Of a stretch of DNA of 64,000 nt, positions 26,561 through 41,141 are shown one piece after another. The position numbers were made by a program, and so were the translations under genes. Source of the stretch: Pagrus major. Its lineage: Eukaryota > Chordata > Actinopteri > Spariformes > Sparidae. Location of the stretch: contig NC_133230.1 of assembly GCF_040436345.1 (NCBI RefSeq), forward strand, positions 8,949,297-9,013,296. The letters are read 5' to 3'. The notes below the pieces were generated by a model. The model searched no databases, was not told the DNA's origin, and saw nothing but the letters and a program-made list of their open reading frames with translations. Each line of letters starts with the position of its first letter. The first letter of the stretch is position 1.

Positions 26561-28328
26561 CTCATGGTGCTTGACATTTATTTTAAGCCAATTTAACGTG
26601 TTACTTTGTTTATTGGGCTAAACCCCAGGCTTGTGTAAGGTTGCACTCGTGATGCGTCACGATGATCCCTCACCTCGGATGGTTTGTTTAATGCACAGAG
26701 ACTGCTCGCACAGCATGGTCGCCCAGTGATCAGCAAGCGAGTGTTGCAGGCTCACCCTGCAAAGGGAGAGTGTGTTTTATTTATGTGCACCTTTTCACAG
26801 AGGATGGCTCATAGGACTTGACAACATGGCTACAGGCATGTGTACCATCACATGGCCACATTGCGTGGTCATACAGTTTCCTCAGTGAGTGGTGCCCCTG
26901 AGCCAGTGCAGGATATGAACAGCTGCAGCTGTCTATTTTAAGAAGCTTGTGTTTTACTAGGCCACCAGAGTAAAGGGTGACAATTGTCAGTCACTTCCTA
27001 GGTTGTCAAAGACGGCCTTTGGCGAGTCTCTGATGCAGAGATCCTAGTTTTAATTTATGTAATCAGCTCGACAAATAGTTTTTTTGTAACGTGATTCCAG
27101 CAGCGGGCGAGTCGGCGTTTGTTGCACACTCATTGGAGAGTGGTTGGACCACCACAGCTAGATAAAGACAGGGAAGTTTGACTGTATAATCTAGAAGAAA
27201 ATCGCAAACAAAAATGCGACCAAGTGCATAGAAGTCGCACTTTTATGCAAGACCAACAGGGATGGGCAAATACCAACATTTACCCCCCAGCCACCACTGC
27301 TACAAAACAGTTACAGAGGAGAAACTGCAAGTGCATTGATTATGATGACTCTAACAGCGATGAAGAGCGTCAACGGTTTTCTGTTTAGATGCTTGACTGC
27401 TGACACGATTTTTATTTCATACAGATGGAGCAAGGATTGAGATTTTTAACAGAAACAGTCGGGATCTGTGTGCAATCTTGAAATTTGGCAGACGGCACCG
27501 TGTCAAAATCTGCTCCAAAACCTCGCTGTGATGGGATGATATTTTTTTTGATAATCATCTAGAGTTTCCATGGCAATTTTCAAGTTCCTCTTCAAGCTAT
27601 CATTGCCTGCAAAGGCCGTTTTGACTCTTTCCTCGCTCTCTTTTTTTCCCTTTGCATAGCGCGTGTCATCATGACTCATGCTTGCTCACTTTCAGTTGCC
27701 CTTCCTTTTTGAGTCTGCAGCCACGGTTCAAAGGGCACGGGTTCCCTTTTTTCTTCTCTCCTGTGATGAATCACACAGTTGTAAAAAGAGTGGTTTCTAT
27801 CACGTTTCAAACTGCTTTCTTTTCTAGGTAGTTTGGCGCGAAAGAGAGCTTCCTTACTGTGACAGCAGTTGGGACACGAGGGGGTTTTGTTGTTAGTTAT
27901 AAGTGAGCTTCAGTGATGAACCGTTTACTGTGTGTGTATCTCCTCCGGTGCTGATGTCATTGCCCATCATTAAACGTGGTGCAGTAATATCCTGTAATGA
28001 CATTTCCAGGAACTATTGATTTCGCTATCTGTATCAACTCAACCTTCCTCAGGTTCCTATATTTCATGCAGGTCTGGTATACATGTTGGCCTGCATGCAG
28101 GACCTTATCCCCGTGTCATGTGAGCTTAGGGAATAATGACACAGTTTAGACCATCCCCTCGCCTCCTCTATTCTCACACCCGATACCTTTCAGTGGAGGT
28201 CTATTGTTGAAAAAGCAAACAGCAGGTTTTTACATGGCTGAGGCGGGGATGATAATGAGACCCCCCTGCGGGGACCCCTTTAGTCTGATGGCTCAATGCT
28301 TGACCTCTCTCTCATTTTCTCTATACAG
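25963..28328 (+). other. MIDEAS: MIDEAS first intron (5' UTR intron)
   Basis: This 2.4-kb intron runs between gtaagt at 25963 and the pyrimidine-rich acceptor ending at 28328. The first 600 bases remain CpG-rich. The remainder has no recognised exon or interspersed repeat. Confidence 0.65.
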
Positions 28329-28338
28329 GGTGTTGTCC

Positions 28339-28479
28339 ATGAATGAGACAAACGCTCAGGCCTCTTCAGATCTGCTCACCCCAGGCTGGCAAACGCTGAG
28401 TGGGTCACGAAGAACTTCAGAGGAGAAGAGAAGATTATCTTGGTTGACTCTGCTTCTGCTCACGCTGATGTCAATGTAG
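28339..28479 (+). other. Upstream open reading frame in MIDEAS 5' UTR
   Basis: If transcription includes the exon starting at 28329, the first ATG is at 28339 (gtccATGA). It opens 46 codons (MNETNAQASSDLL...) before a stop at 28477-28479, ahead of the main start at 28585. It is in the same frame as the main ORF but separated by stops. It would be expected to limit translation of the main ORF. The peptide shows no recognisable domain. Confidence 0.45.
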
Positions 28480-28584
28480 TTTTACGACTTTATTATACTG
28501 TGGGTGCCCTTTGAATTTTGTTATATTCAAGTGGAGCATTACTAGCTGGTTTGGTTGGAAAGATTAACCTGTCTCGGCTTATTC

Positions 28585-30702
28585 ATGCCCGTCATGAGTG
28601 TACCTGCCCAGCAGAAACCCAGCGCCAAAAGAACAGGAAAACGCATCACGTTTTTCAACGAACAAAGCGTAGCAATGAAGGAGACTTCTCAGCACCCTGA
28701 GGGGTCCTACTATGTCCCAGGTGGCACTGCCTCTGATCCTGGACAAAGCGAGGCTGCAAGTACTGTGACCTCCAATCCAGAGGGTCCTCACATGTACCTC
28801 AACTCTGTCATATTCAGCCCAGATAAGGGTGACCAGAGTAGGGGACATTATCAACAGACTGTACCTATGAAGTGGGCCCACCAGGAGCCCAGTCAACAGC
28901 AGCCATCTCTGTCCCAGCAGCAGAGAGCTGCAACATGGAATACCATGACAAACTGGGGACAAAACATTGCTAATTACATCGGTGGAGTTAATGTAACCGA
29001 CTCAAGGACTCAGAATGCATTTGCAAAGCCGATGCATGAGACTTCTGGCTTACAGCCACATCAACAGCCCCCTAACAGAGCTGCAGACAAGCTGTCTAAC
29101 CCGGCAGTTGAAGCGTACAGGGATGTAGTGAAGGCTCGGGGACTGGATTGGGAGCAGCAGCAGCAGTCCCAGGCCTTCCAGGAGACTTTGAAACCTGGGG
29201 CGCTGAACGCCCAGCAACACAGCACATCCCACCAAGGAGGAAGCTCAGTACTGCAGCCCTTCCAGTTGGCCTTTGGTCAACCCAAGCAGCACCTGCCAGC
29301 CTACTACCAGAGCTTTCAAGGCAACAGGACGACCCTACCTAACCCACCTATCTATTCGACACAAGCAAAACCCCAACACCAGTTGCAGCAGCTGCAGAAG
29401 CAAGAGCAAATACAACGCCAGCAGCAGCAGCAACAACATCACATAATTCAGCAGCAAATTCAGCAGCAGCAGCACCATCAACAAATGCAGCAACAACAAA
29501 TCATTCAACATCAACAGCATGTACAGCAACAGCTACAGCAGCAGCAACAAATACAGCACGAGCAGCAGCAACAAAAGATACAGCAACAGCAACAACAGCA
29601 GCAGCAGCAGCAACAGCTCCAAATTCAGCAGCAAATGCAACATCAGCAGTTGCAACAACAAAACCCTCATGTGCTTGACTATTACCCCGCTGCACAAAAT
29701 GCACACCCTCACCCACATCCACAGCCGGTGGTGGTACACTCCCAGGAGTCATCTGCTCCAGCTCCCCCAAAGATCCAGGAACCAATTATCCAGGACATCA
29801 CCCCAGAACCCCAGCAGCCTTCAGATCCGCTACAGCCCCCTATCCTCCAGCCTGAACCCCTGTCCCAGTCACAGCCCCAGACACAACTCCAATCCCAGAC
29901 ACAGCTACGCAGATCACGACGGCTCTCCAAGGAAGGTGGAGCGCCATCCGACAACCCCTTTCTCTCTGTCTCTTCAGATCAAGTTGCCCCAGGGCCGCAG
30001 GGCTCCCAGAACGGGGCCCGTGACATCCAGGCAGCCCCGACAGGCGTCATCCAGAGCACACGCAGGAAACGCAGGGTGTCCCAGGAGGTCAACCTGGAGA
30101 CCCTTGCTCAGAAGGCCTCGGAAATGGAGTCTCTGCCATCACATGTAAGTGCTAAGTTCAGTTTTAAGACTGTCAGTGTTCTCCCTTTGTCTTGCTTTCT
30201 GTTTTGTCTTTCTTTTCCACGCCATTTCTGTGTCTTTCTGTTTTCCTTGATCTTTTGTTCACTCATCTGTTCCTCAGCTGTTTCCTCTCAGGCAAAAGAA
30301 CCACAAAATAGCCTTTTAACAGAAAAGAACTGAATGTTCTGAATCCAGATGATTGCATTGCAGTTTATATCTAAACTCGTCACTGCAAGCTGGAACCCTT
30401 AATAGCTAATATCTCGGCAAGAGCTAAAAATCTATTTTTCTGGTGTTATCCCAGGGTATAATTGCAGTGGGACTTAGGCTCCCTGAGCAAGAGCGGGAAG
30501 TGGAACAAACGGCCTAACGCAACTGCCAGAAAAACTGTGCCAAAACCTGTGTTGTTTGTGATTAACGTGTTGCTGGAAGAGATGCTGAATGTAATCAACG
30601 CCCAGTGAAGTTTACACCACAGAACTGAGCTGCAGAGCTGCTCAGCTCTGCCTGGTGATAAAAATCTGGAGCTTAAACAAGACTTTGCATTGTCACAGGG
30701 TG

Positions 30703-30734
<32 letters not shown>

Positions 30735-33700
30735 CACTACACAAACAACTTCATGTGTGACTTCTCAGATCTCACTGAAAGTCAGTTAACAAACATGAAG
30801 TACCCTGACTGTAAGATGTGAAGTCATGCACTTATCTATGTTTATGTGCTAAATGTCTTGATTGTGCAACAAGTTCTGTTGCCAAACAGCACTGAGTCAG
30901 TATGTCTGTAGTTCAGCATGGCTGCGCCCTGGATTCGCCTCACGGGTAGTTGATCATACAGACAGTGTGTTCGGTTGCATGCCTGCACACCTCCCCCCAT
31001 CCCATCACAGGAGAGAAACTCCAGCCTGGCCTTGCCTGCCCTCCCCCTCTCCCCTCCGTTTATACAGGGAGGGGTGCAGGGTTGCCCTGCATGCAGTGCT
31101 CAGCAGAATATCTCTCCACCTCTCTGGTGTAGGGGCTGGAGTTTTCCACCAGCAATAATGAACACAGATCCAGTGTAGCCACTGCTGCATGCCTCTCTGC
31201 CCATGCACATGCAGTTTGCAGTGACAGAAAGTGTCTGTCTTCAACTGGCCTGTGATGTGGTGGCTTTTGAAGTTGTTCTCGAGTTGAATGTTGCTCTAAA
31301 GCGCACTGGCCCACCCAGTATGGTTTCTCAAAGAAGAAATGTGACGACTGCTTTTGCGGACTGTTCCTTTTGACATTTATGCAAGGCCTGTCCCTTACGT
31401 GCTGCACCTTTACAGTATCGAGACGCAAACGTACAAAATGGATGTTCACCAAAACATCCAAGACATCTTCATTTTTTAAAGTCTATCGTCCTAAACCTTG
31501 TTTAGTGCTGTATCGACCTACCTGTTAATGCTCCATTTGAGTATTGACATAATTTTCCCTTTGTTTAGTGTGAGTTCAGTAACAAGGTGTTAGGGTTCCC
31601 CAATTACTGTATTGATTAGAATTCGGCAGCTTGCCCAGCTGAAGCAGACACCCAAGTAACTTTTAGTTAAAGATTTATTGTGCTGTGGTATTCTGAGCTC
31701 CACTTAAGTTGTCAGAAGTTGTGATTCTTTGCAACAGTTGTTTTGTGTACTATATCAGCTACCAAAGTAGATTTTACTAGTTCATTTGAAAATGTATCAC
31801 CTGAAAGTGACGGTGTGTGAGATGCAATGTGCGTGTTGCAACAAGGGCCTCTATAGCAAGCAACAGCATGATGAAACTGTCTTTGACTTTAACTTCAAAC
31901 TTTTATTAAGTTTTAAGTTTTACTATCACAGTATCCCAGTTTTTGGCATTCGCTGTGTGCAAGCAATACATTTGCGTATGCTCTTGATGTTTTATATGAA
32001 GGGAAATATCAAACAGCATGGTAATACCTCATCTACCATCTTAATAGGATCCCCACAGGCCGTGGAGTCCCACTGACTCAGAGGGTCTGAATCCCAAGCG
32101 ACCTCGAGACGACAGCCTCCTTCCGCTTGTCATCCCGGTGTCTGTTCCTGTGCGACGGCAGGAACCCTCCTCTCCTGACAGAGATGAGGCAGCCCTGGCC
32201 TCCAACTGGCCCCCCAGACCTTCAAACCCACAGGAGCTCGGCCGCGCCGACCACAAGCCCTCGGTCATCGTCACCCGGAGACGCTCACTCAGGAACTCCT
32301 TGTCGGAGAGCTCAGAGCAGGTGGGCACAAATTCATTCTTTATTTCCGTTTTTTGCACTGTTCAAATTGGTGAATTATTTTTTGTTAAACAGAAGAGGCT
32401 GTAGGCTGGTGTTCCACTATCTTCCCCAGTCTGTTTCCAGTCTGTCTAAACTCAAGCTATTAAATCCTTCCATTTATGCCACATCGCCCCGCCAACACAC
32501 ACTCCCTTCCCCCATCCATGCTCCATGTCTCCCCTGCCCCCATTTCAGTCGTCCACTCTTTTCTGCCTTTCCCTGTTTCATTTGGGGGGATTTGGTGAAC
32601 TGGTTGCCCTGTCCCAGATCAGGCAGATTATCAGGGTTTAGCGCTGCCATACTGTACATTATGTACCATATAGTTTAAGGTTGGGGTGCCATGGTTGTTC
32701 TCTCGAGGATTTCTCAGGATAAATACACAAAAAGCCGACTGTATGAGTATGTATAGGCTATCTGTTGAGTTTTGTGACGTATCACAGTGCACAAAGAGAC
32801 TCCTGTGATAAATGCACCACTTAAAACCACCTTTTAAATGTATTTTTTCTCACTAGAATGGAGGAACTGAGGGAGAAAAAGACGATGACGGCAAAAAGTC
32901 CAAGCGGCGCCCCCGGCCCGAGCCTCTTTTCATCCCACCGCCAAAACCTGGACTATTCATCGCCCCTCCCGTCTACTCCAGCATCACAAACTACCAGAGC
33001 CACCTACGTTCCCCCGTTCGGCTTGCCGACAACCCACTCACCATGCCCCCCTACACACCCCCGCCAATCCTCAGCCCTGTCCGTGAGGGCTCGGGCCTGT
33101 ACTTCTCCACTTTCCTGTCTTCGGCTGCAGCTGCAGCCAGCGGGCAGGGTCTGCCTCCTCCTGCAACGCCCAAGTCCGCAACACGCAGCCTGTTGCGCTC
33201 CAGTAAGTAAATAAAAATCGTTAAACTTCCCCGATTTATATACAAGACATTTTAAAGGATAACAAATGAAAATTCAGTCATTATGTACTCATCCCCTTGC
33301 CAATGGAAAGTCGGGTTAAGTTTCTTAGTCCAGAAAACATTTCTGGAGCTTCACAGCAAAACAACGTTACGACATTCTCCTAAGCAACTGAAGAAGATGG
33401 GGACATGATTCAAACAAAAACAACAACAACAAAAAAACAACATAAAATGGCTCCATACAGCTCGTCCAGTGTAATCCAAGTCTCCAGAAGCCCTGAGATC
33501 CCAAACTGATTTAAAAAGACAATTTTTGCACCCTCAACACGTGGTTGAGCTCGTGCCCCCACTTCAGACGGGATGCGTGCCAACGCTTTTAGCTTAGCAG
33601 TTAAGGTGAACTATTCAGCTTTAAAAAGGGTGTAAATAATGTCTTTTCAAAACAATCTTTGGGTTCCCGGAGACTTGGATTACACCAGACAAGCTGTTTG

Positions 33701-36700
33701 GAGCCATTTTATGTTTTATTGTTGTTTTTGTTTACGTTTAAAATCCCCATCTACTTCAGTTGTTCAGGAGAACGCTGCAACACTGTTTTGCTTCAAAGCT
33801 CCAGAAATGTTTTGTGGACCAGGAAACTTTCCCCGACTTCTGCACAAGGGTGGGTAGATTATGACTACATTTTCATTTTTGGGTGAGGCATCTGGTAAGC
33901 ATTTTTCATAAATAATGTAATATCATACTGTGTATCATTTAAATAATTGCATTTTGTGCTGCTGCTCCTTTTAGACAGCTGCGACATCACACCACCAGTT
34001 CTGTCTGCTATGAGCGAGGCCACTCCAGTCAGCATAGAGCCGTGAGTATTTCTCCTCCCCAACATCTCCAAATCACCATCTTCTTCCATTATGGAAAGGG
34101 TGGGTTTTGGGGTTTGTGTGCAATTTCCAGAGAAATTATACGGCTACTAGGAAGCATGCATTATCTGGAGTAGTAGTTCTGCAATCAATTATTCAAACCA
34201 TAACACTGGGCTGAATCATGAAATGTCTTGAAAGAGAGCCTGGACTTCTTGAAATTCTAAACCCGTCCTTTAAAGCGGCCACTGCTACCACTGGAATCTT
34301 TTGCCCTGTCATCTACAGCCTGCATTAGTGCCAGCATTCCCCTTCTGATCTAGCTCTGCAGGCTAATGTCTCTCTCAGTGAGAGTGCATCCTGTCATAAC
34401 AATTCCATATCAACTCTCAAATGAAAGCCTTAAAGCTTAATGAAACCTAATGGCAGTAAGTGCTCTTAAACATACGTGCTTGTATTGAAAATAAGAAGAT
34501 GTGTTTTTTTTGTTGATATAATCCATAAGATTTCAGTCCTGGTTGATTTGGGGACACCCGTGGTTTCCCTGTCAACAGTAAGTGCAGGTTAATATTGCAG
34601 CAAACGCTAGTTGAGCAGCTACTTTTGTCATAAATGCAACAGGAGAGCAACTGGTGTATCTGATTGCAGTGTAACCAAACAGAGTCGCATTGTTTTTAAT
34701 AAGGAAGTCAGTCAACAATAACCGCAGCCACAATCTGATATCTGTTGCCTCGCTGGGGAGCTGGAAAAAAATGATCCAAAAATACTTTTTGATAACTGAG
34801 CATGGTTAGCGCCAACCTCGATAAATGCAAAAAATACTGCCTCTCCTGTGGCTGCTTTCACATATTGAGCACTTTCAATGTGAAGCAGTTACAGTAGGAT
34901 GTCCTGTTTGCATTAGCATTCATTTAAAGCAACATTATGTAACTTTTACCTTTTTTATAAAAAGAAAAAACTGCTCCAAAATCATATTGATGGTACAGTA
35001 CAGTGTCTTGTAACAGGGTGAATGGTGTCTCTGTCTCAGCCACTCCGCCCCTCTATCACTTGTTTCTGCACCATGTAACTAAGATACACATCTTTCAGAC
35101 GTAATGAGTTTTGTTTGTAGTAAGCACAAGTTGTTACAGACCTTTGATTTGTATTTACGACAGTGGTGTCGCACTCAGAAACTGTGGTGGGGTGTTGCTT
35201 TAATACGGTGCCACAGTGAGGCTTACAAGCTGTCTTGTCTCCTGCGAATCCTTCATACTTGCATACAGGCTGGATCCAGTGCAGGAATGGCGGACCTCGC
35301 CACTAATGATGAAAACCCCTTCAGAGAGAGATGATTACTGAATGTAAATACACCGAACCATGACCATAAAAAGTATCAAAAATTGGGTTTGATTACATGA
35401 AAATTTGTAGGATTGTAACTTTAAACTTCTCCTCAGGTGAACTCAATGAAGTCTATCAACAGTGCACGTAAACAGCTCGGACCAACCTTCAGTGGAGCGT
35501 CGCCAACAGCTATGTTACTCCATAAATGTAAACACAGCCACTGATAGCTTAGATGTTTATGAAATTTAGAGCAACAAAGAAAGGGGAGTTTCGAGGACAC
35601 TGAGACTCCATTTAGTTTAACCCTTAATCTACTAATCAAGGATTCTTTCGTGTTAGTTGCATCAGCAGTGAGTTGCAGTTTATGGGAGTGTGTTGTGCAA
35701 GCAGCTCAGCGGTTAGTCAGGGACATGCCAGTGAATATTCCCATAAATCATGCTTTCAGAAGGGCCCGGTGTACTCCCAAACACGCCAGAGCCATCGCAG
35801 TTGAACTTTTAGCAGCCCACCTTCGCTGGGGGAGGCTGCCAGAATACACACACACACTCAGCTGGAAATACTGCAGGCCCACTGAAAATGCAGGGGAGGG
35901 AGGGGGCACGCTTGAACAAGATTGTCTGTTAATACAACGCAGCATGATTTTCACAACTCTAGCACAGATGTATCTGGTTTCAGTTGACATGTAAACTCAC
36001 AGAGATGCATTTGTTTGGATTATGAGTCTTTCTTCCTACTTGACCTTTGTCCCACATCAGAATGAGGACGCATTTACTTTCGGTTCAGTGAATTAAAGAA
36101 GCGCACGCATTTTCAAAATCCAAATTTTGAAAGAGATTTGCATTTTATTCATTATGCTGAGAGCACAAGAGAGCCGTGTAACAAGCTCGAATTCAAAACA
36201 GTGCAAGAATTGCAGTGCTCAGCGCCCAAGTGCCTCAACAATCTCTCCCGTGACTATTTAAAGATCATGGCTGGAAGAAATGCCAAGAAATCAGAATACG
36301 ATCTCAGAAATAAAACAAGACCTTTACTCTTGAAAGAAATCTGATATTGATACATAATGTCTTGACTGGAATATTTGACAGTGATTAAAAACCTCTAAAC
36401 CGTAAAAGCACTTTTAAGAAAGATCCAGTTCAAAGCCTTGTCCCTCAACACTGATGTCCTGTTCCCCAGACGGATAAATATTGGGTCGCGGTACCAGGCG
36501 GAGGTGCCAGAACTGAGGCAGCGATCAGCTGTTGAGCTGGATCATCATCGAGCGGAGCTGGTCTGGGTTCCACTGACTGAACTGGAAGAAAAACCTGACT
36601 TCCAGGGCAAAGGTAAGGAAAGCAGCATATTTCACTGTTGTTGCATCACCTGAACCTGAAAGTATAAACACCGGCAGACAGGTTGTTTGTGCCGGAGCAG

Positions 36701-39700
36701 GATTTTTGTTTTCGTGTAGATTCCGAAGCTCATTTTGCAATGATCTTTCTGTATATAAATCACCAGGAAAAGACTAACTTCCCTTCATTTTCTTGAGTTC
36801 GTGACTACAGTCTGTCTTTTCCTTGTTTTGTGAAATACAGAAGTAACTTTCTGTTATCACTTTCAATAGAGCCTGTTCAATAATTCACCACCGAGCTGTT
36901 GCAATTAAGGAGCAAATCATTTCCTAATTCTCCCTTTATTACATTTAGTTACATTTCAGTGAGACCTCGAAGCATTTTTATCTCTTCGCATACCTCCGTG
37001 TGTTACAATTTGATATGGTATCAGCGTCCACAGTTACAAATTTTAAACTGCTGTATGACGTGCATGGTTGTGGATCAAGGATCAACACAAGCTTAACACC
37101 AGCACTCTCAGATAAATAGGCTTCCTATTTATTGTCGTCCAAAGCAAATACATTTCAGATGGAGGCCATCATCGGAGATGTGTATGGAAGCCCATTTCTG
37201 CCATGTGGTGAATGTGGAGGAATTGCGTTATAGCAAATGGGCTTCCATAGACTCGGATTCATAGACTTGGATCTGGTCCTGCATAATAAAAACAAGCTAA
37301 CAAACAACGCAATAAAACCAAACACACAGGACTTCAATTATCTTCTAATTACGGGGGTTTTGACGTCCTCGCTCTCTCGTGCAAGCTTAAGAAAATATTG
37401 TCACAGCTGCACGCGAAATAACAATTAAGTGCAGTTGTAGTTTTTCCTGTGTTGCTCACGATCACTGTCTCTGTGTCTCTCAGTGGAAGACCTCATGCAC
37501 CTGGCCTGCTCCAGTGTGTTCTGTGGAGGAGGCACGAACCAGGAGTTAGCCCACCATTGTTTGCACGAGTGCAAAGGCGACATAATGGTGAGTGAAACAA
37601 AACGATCCACGCTGACTGACGAGGCAGGGATTTCCGTGATTAATGGAAAGCTGTGTTCTGCACCGTGTAACCCACCCATGCACACCAACCCGTTTTCCCC
37701 TTGAAGATAAAACATTCCTATTAAAATATCTAAAAGTTTTCTGCCAAAGATAGACAGTTTTTTTTAGCATGAGAGAAATCAGTGTTTTCTCTGTGTTCTC
37801 CTCACTGGTTTGAAGTGGGCAGGGTGTAGCAACAGTTGAATCAGAATCTGATGACTGGGGGGGCGTTATTCAGTTACTGTCAATCAAATCTGATCCAATC
37901 ACACCCGCGCACTACTGATTATGCAGATTATATCACGTTTTAAGTAGTAAATGCTTACTATATTATACAGTGTTTTATATAGTCACAGAGAAATACTTTG
38001 AAGGTACGTGATTGAAGGAACAAAATTCCGATGGATTTAGTGTTTTTAGACAACCGTGGGCTTTTTTATTTATTTTTTTACTGTAGTTAGTCACATTGTT
38101 TTGAAATTGAATGTTTAATTAGTTGGTTTTTTTTAAAAAGCACTAGCATTCTTGTCTTGAATAAAAGAAAATGTTAAGTCTCATGCACAGTTACACATAT
38201 TTTTCCCAGTTTCTGTTGCTGCCCAGAAGCAGATTGCAGCATCATACATCACCATACATTACATACATCGCCAAGCAGATAATAATACTAAAAAAATACT
38301 AAAAGACAACACTTACCTCAGCTTGCTGCCATCTGGCAAAAGATGCAGAAGTATGTTGCCATACCACTAGACTAAGGAGCCCTCTATTCCTCAAGTCACT
38401 TCACAAAATAGTTGATTTTTGTTTTTGTATTGTATTTCTCCTAGAAAGTACACAAAGCAGCTTAAACTAAATTCCGTTTTGCAACCAGTTTTTAAAATGA
38501 CAAATTAACCTTGTAACCTTGTATAAATATAACTTAATAATCTTTATTGTCCACACGTGGAGATTTGGCTGTGGCTTCATAGGTTCGTTAGAAACACTTT
38601 CAGTGTAAATGATGCTTATTGAAGTCATTGCATTTGGTAGGAGAGACTTTCTGTAAATGTTCTTGGTTGCTGCAGCGGCTCTTTAAAGTCTGCTCGAGGG
38701 CAGATTTATGATTTTTTTCTTTTAAAACTGGGACAGACCGGATCAGATATGATTCTTTGGGCTTTTCATTTCACCAGAGTTATATATATTAACATCCCAG
38801 TTGTTTTTGCTCTAATAATAATTTTACTGGCTATGTTTGTAGTTCTGGACAGTCATCATTCATATGCACTTAATTAACTGGGATATTAAGGGCTTTTTGC
38901 ACTTCTTGTCATATAAAGAAGACCGGTTTCTTTCTTTCTCTTTTGCTGTTGAAACCTTAATGTCTTGGTCTTGTAAACCCTTAAACTCGCTCTAACAGAG
39001 TTATTATGTACGTGCAAATGCTTGACAGAGACTCCGGATGTTGTTGTTGTGACAGAAGAAAAAGCAGCAGTGCATTATTGTATCCAACCAGGACAAAAAC
39101 ATGTCAAGGTGTAGCTTTGTATCTCAGTAGTACACTGACAGTATGCCAGGCAGCAGGTAGGAGCGTAAAAATGTGATTACTGACCAGCAGCACGTAAACG
39201 CCAGGGTTAAAGTAATCAGGTTGTTGCAGTGCACGGACACGTGTCCTCTGACTTCCTGCCTTAACTTGATATCTTCCACTAACCTGGTTTCTGGCGTGCA
39301 TGTACATGCAATGATCAAATGGCTCCTTCTGAGCCCTCAATGATTACTGAAAGGAAGTGACTGATCTGTCGTCTTTCAGCATGCGATGTACTGAAACTCT
39401 GTGGTGGCCTGAGATGAGTGAGATAGTTAAACGGTTTGGTTATTTAGCCGGAGTGATGCCACTGTGTTGAGTGGGAGGGCTGCACATGCTGCCAGTGAGG
39501 TGATAACGGCCATTGACGGATTGATAGAAAGTAGAACAGCAACTAATGTGTAGCATGTATTGTCATTGTTGTTTTTTGACATATTTCTTCGCTGTTCTTA
39601 AAAGCAGCGACCAGACAGAACATCATAGTCATAAATAGCCTGAGAAAGGTCAGAAAAGGTCATAAATGTCCAGAAGTGTCACATAGAAATGTGATTGGTC

Positions 39701-41103
39701 AGACGGCTGCTCCACCTATACTGCAGCAATAATACATCCTGTGTCTCATACATTTTGCATCACTGTCAGACCACTAATCACGTCAGAGCTCATCGTCAGA
39801 GCTGCTTTAGATTGCAGTGCAGAAATCTAAGGATGTCCCAAAAAAAGGAACAATGTGCTCCGGGCTGGTTGTGATAATGAGGTCAAGCAACGGTCACCGT
39901 TAAGCCGCGGTCACACTTAGTGACTTTCAGTCTTCAGATCCCTGTTTTTTGTTCACTGTACAACTTTCTCTTCTGCTCGCACACTACATGACTGATCAGC
40001 GACAGGGGGTCACTCATTACAGGATGAGACAGGCGAGAGAGACGACATGGGAATGACGGGTCCAAACATGAGATGAACAAAAGAACATGTGTGAGAGAAT
40101 GGATAAGGATGCGAACATGTATAACTGCCTGCTCATATTGTAGTTCAGCGAGGACAACACGCTTACAAATACTGAAAAGCTTGTGTGTATACCAGTGTAT
40201 CCTTATATAAATTATATTATGTTGCACGCATGATGAGACTCGGTTCAGGAAGCTACTGCAGAGGCGAGTAGGAGAGAGGGAGAAAGGAGAGGAAGGTCAA
40301 TGGCTGTAGCTCTTTCTTGATGAAAAAAATCTGGCATATTCAGGTGGCTGGTGTCTATGAGGGAGAAAAATCTGATGCAGAATCAAATAAAAATCTGGAT
40401 CTAGCGATTTAAATATGTTTTATTTAAAATGCAATTAGGCTTGATTGAATTAAAGGGGACTTTTTGGCCTTGGCGGAGGTACGCGCTCTACTAAGTGCCA
40501 TTCTAGTTGCTAATGAAGTCAGATTTTCTGATTAATATGGGAATAATATTAATAATTAGGGCTGAAACAAAAAATTATTTGCACAATCGATCTGCTAGTA
40601 ATTTTCGTGATTAATCGTTGGGCTGAAAACATATAAAATAAGTGAAAAATACCTGGTACATTGGAAACTTTAAATAGTTGTTTGGTCCAGTCCAAACCCA
40701 GGTTTAGATGGTGGTTAGAGGTGTAGATGCCGATAAATCTTCTATTGATCGATTAATTGACTGATCATTGCATCCTCAATAATAATAATGATACACTTTA
40801 ATTCATACAGCGCTTCTCTAAGCATAGTGCTTTACAAGTGAAAAGCAACTGCCGATATTAAAAGCAAATCTGACTTGTAAGAATAAATTATAGTGCATCT
40901 AATTGCAGATGAAGGAGTCATTACTCAATCTTTACAACGTACATTACAGGGATTTAAACGTCCTGATGCAGAGTAATGGTAGTACTGGCGGAGATTTCAG
41001 GCCCCAGCGACCAGCAATGGTCCAACGTTGTCAAGGAAACTACGAGGGGAGGGGGTGTGTGCGTGTGTGCGTGTGTTTGTGTGTGTGTGCGTGTGTGTGT
41101 GTG

Positions 41104-41141
<38 letters not shown>

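Noticed and set aside
29335-29785. Long leucine-rich open frames on the minus strand over the CAG/CAA tract
   Set aside because: They are the reverse-strand shadow of the Gln-rich coding repeat.
30145-30333. Open frame continuing from the large MIDEAS exon into the following sequence
   Set aside because: A gtaagt donor at 30145 and perfect frame continuity with the exon at 32048 ([10 protein letters not shown]) show this is intron. The extra residues are hydrophobic intron translation.
32059-32076. Alternative acceptor (cccacag) for the second MIDEAS coding exon
   Set aside because: Using it shifts the frame and reaches TGA within six codons. The ttaatag acceptor at 32047 keeps frame and the conserved protein.
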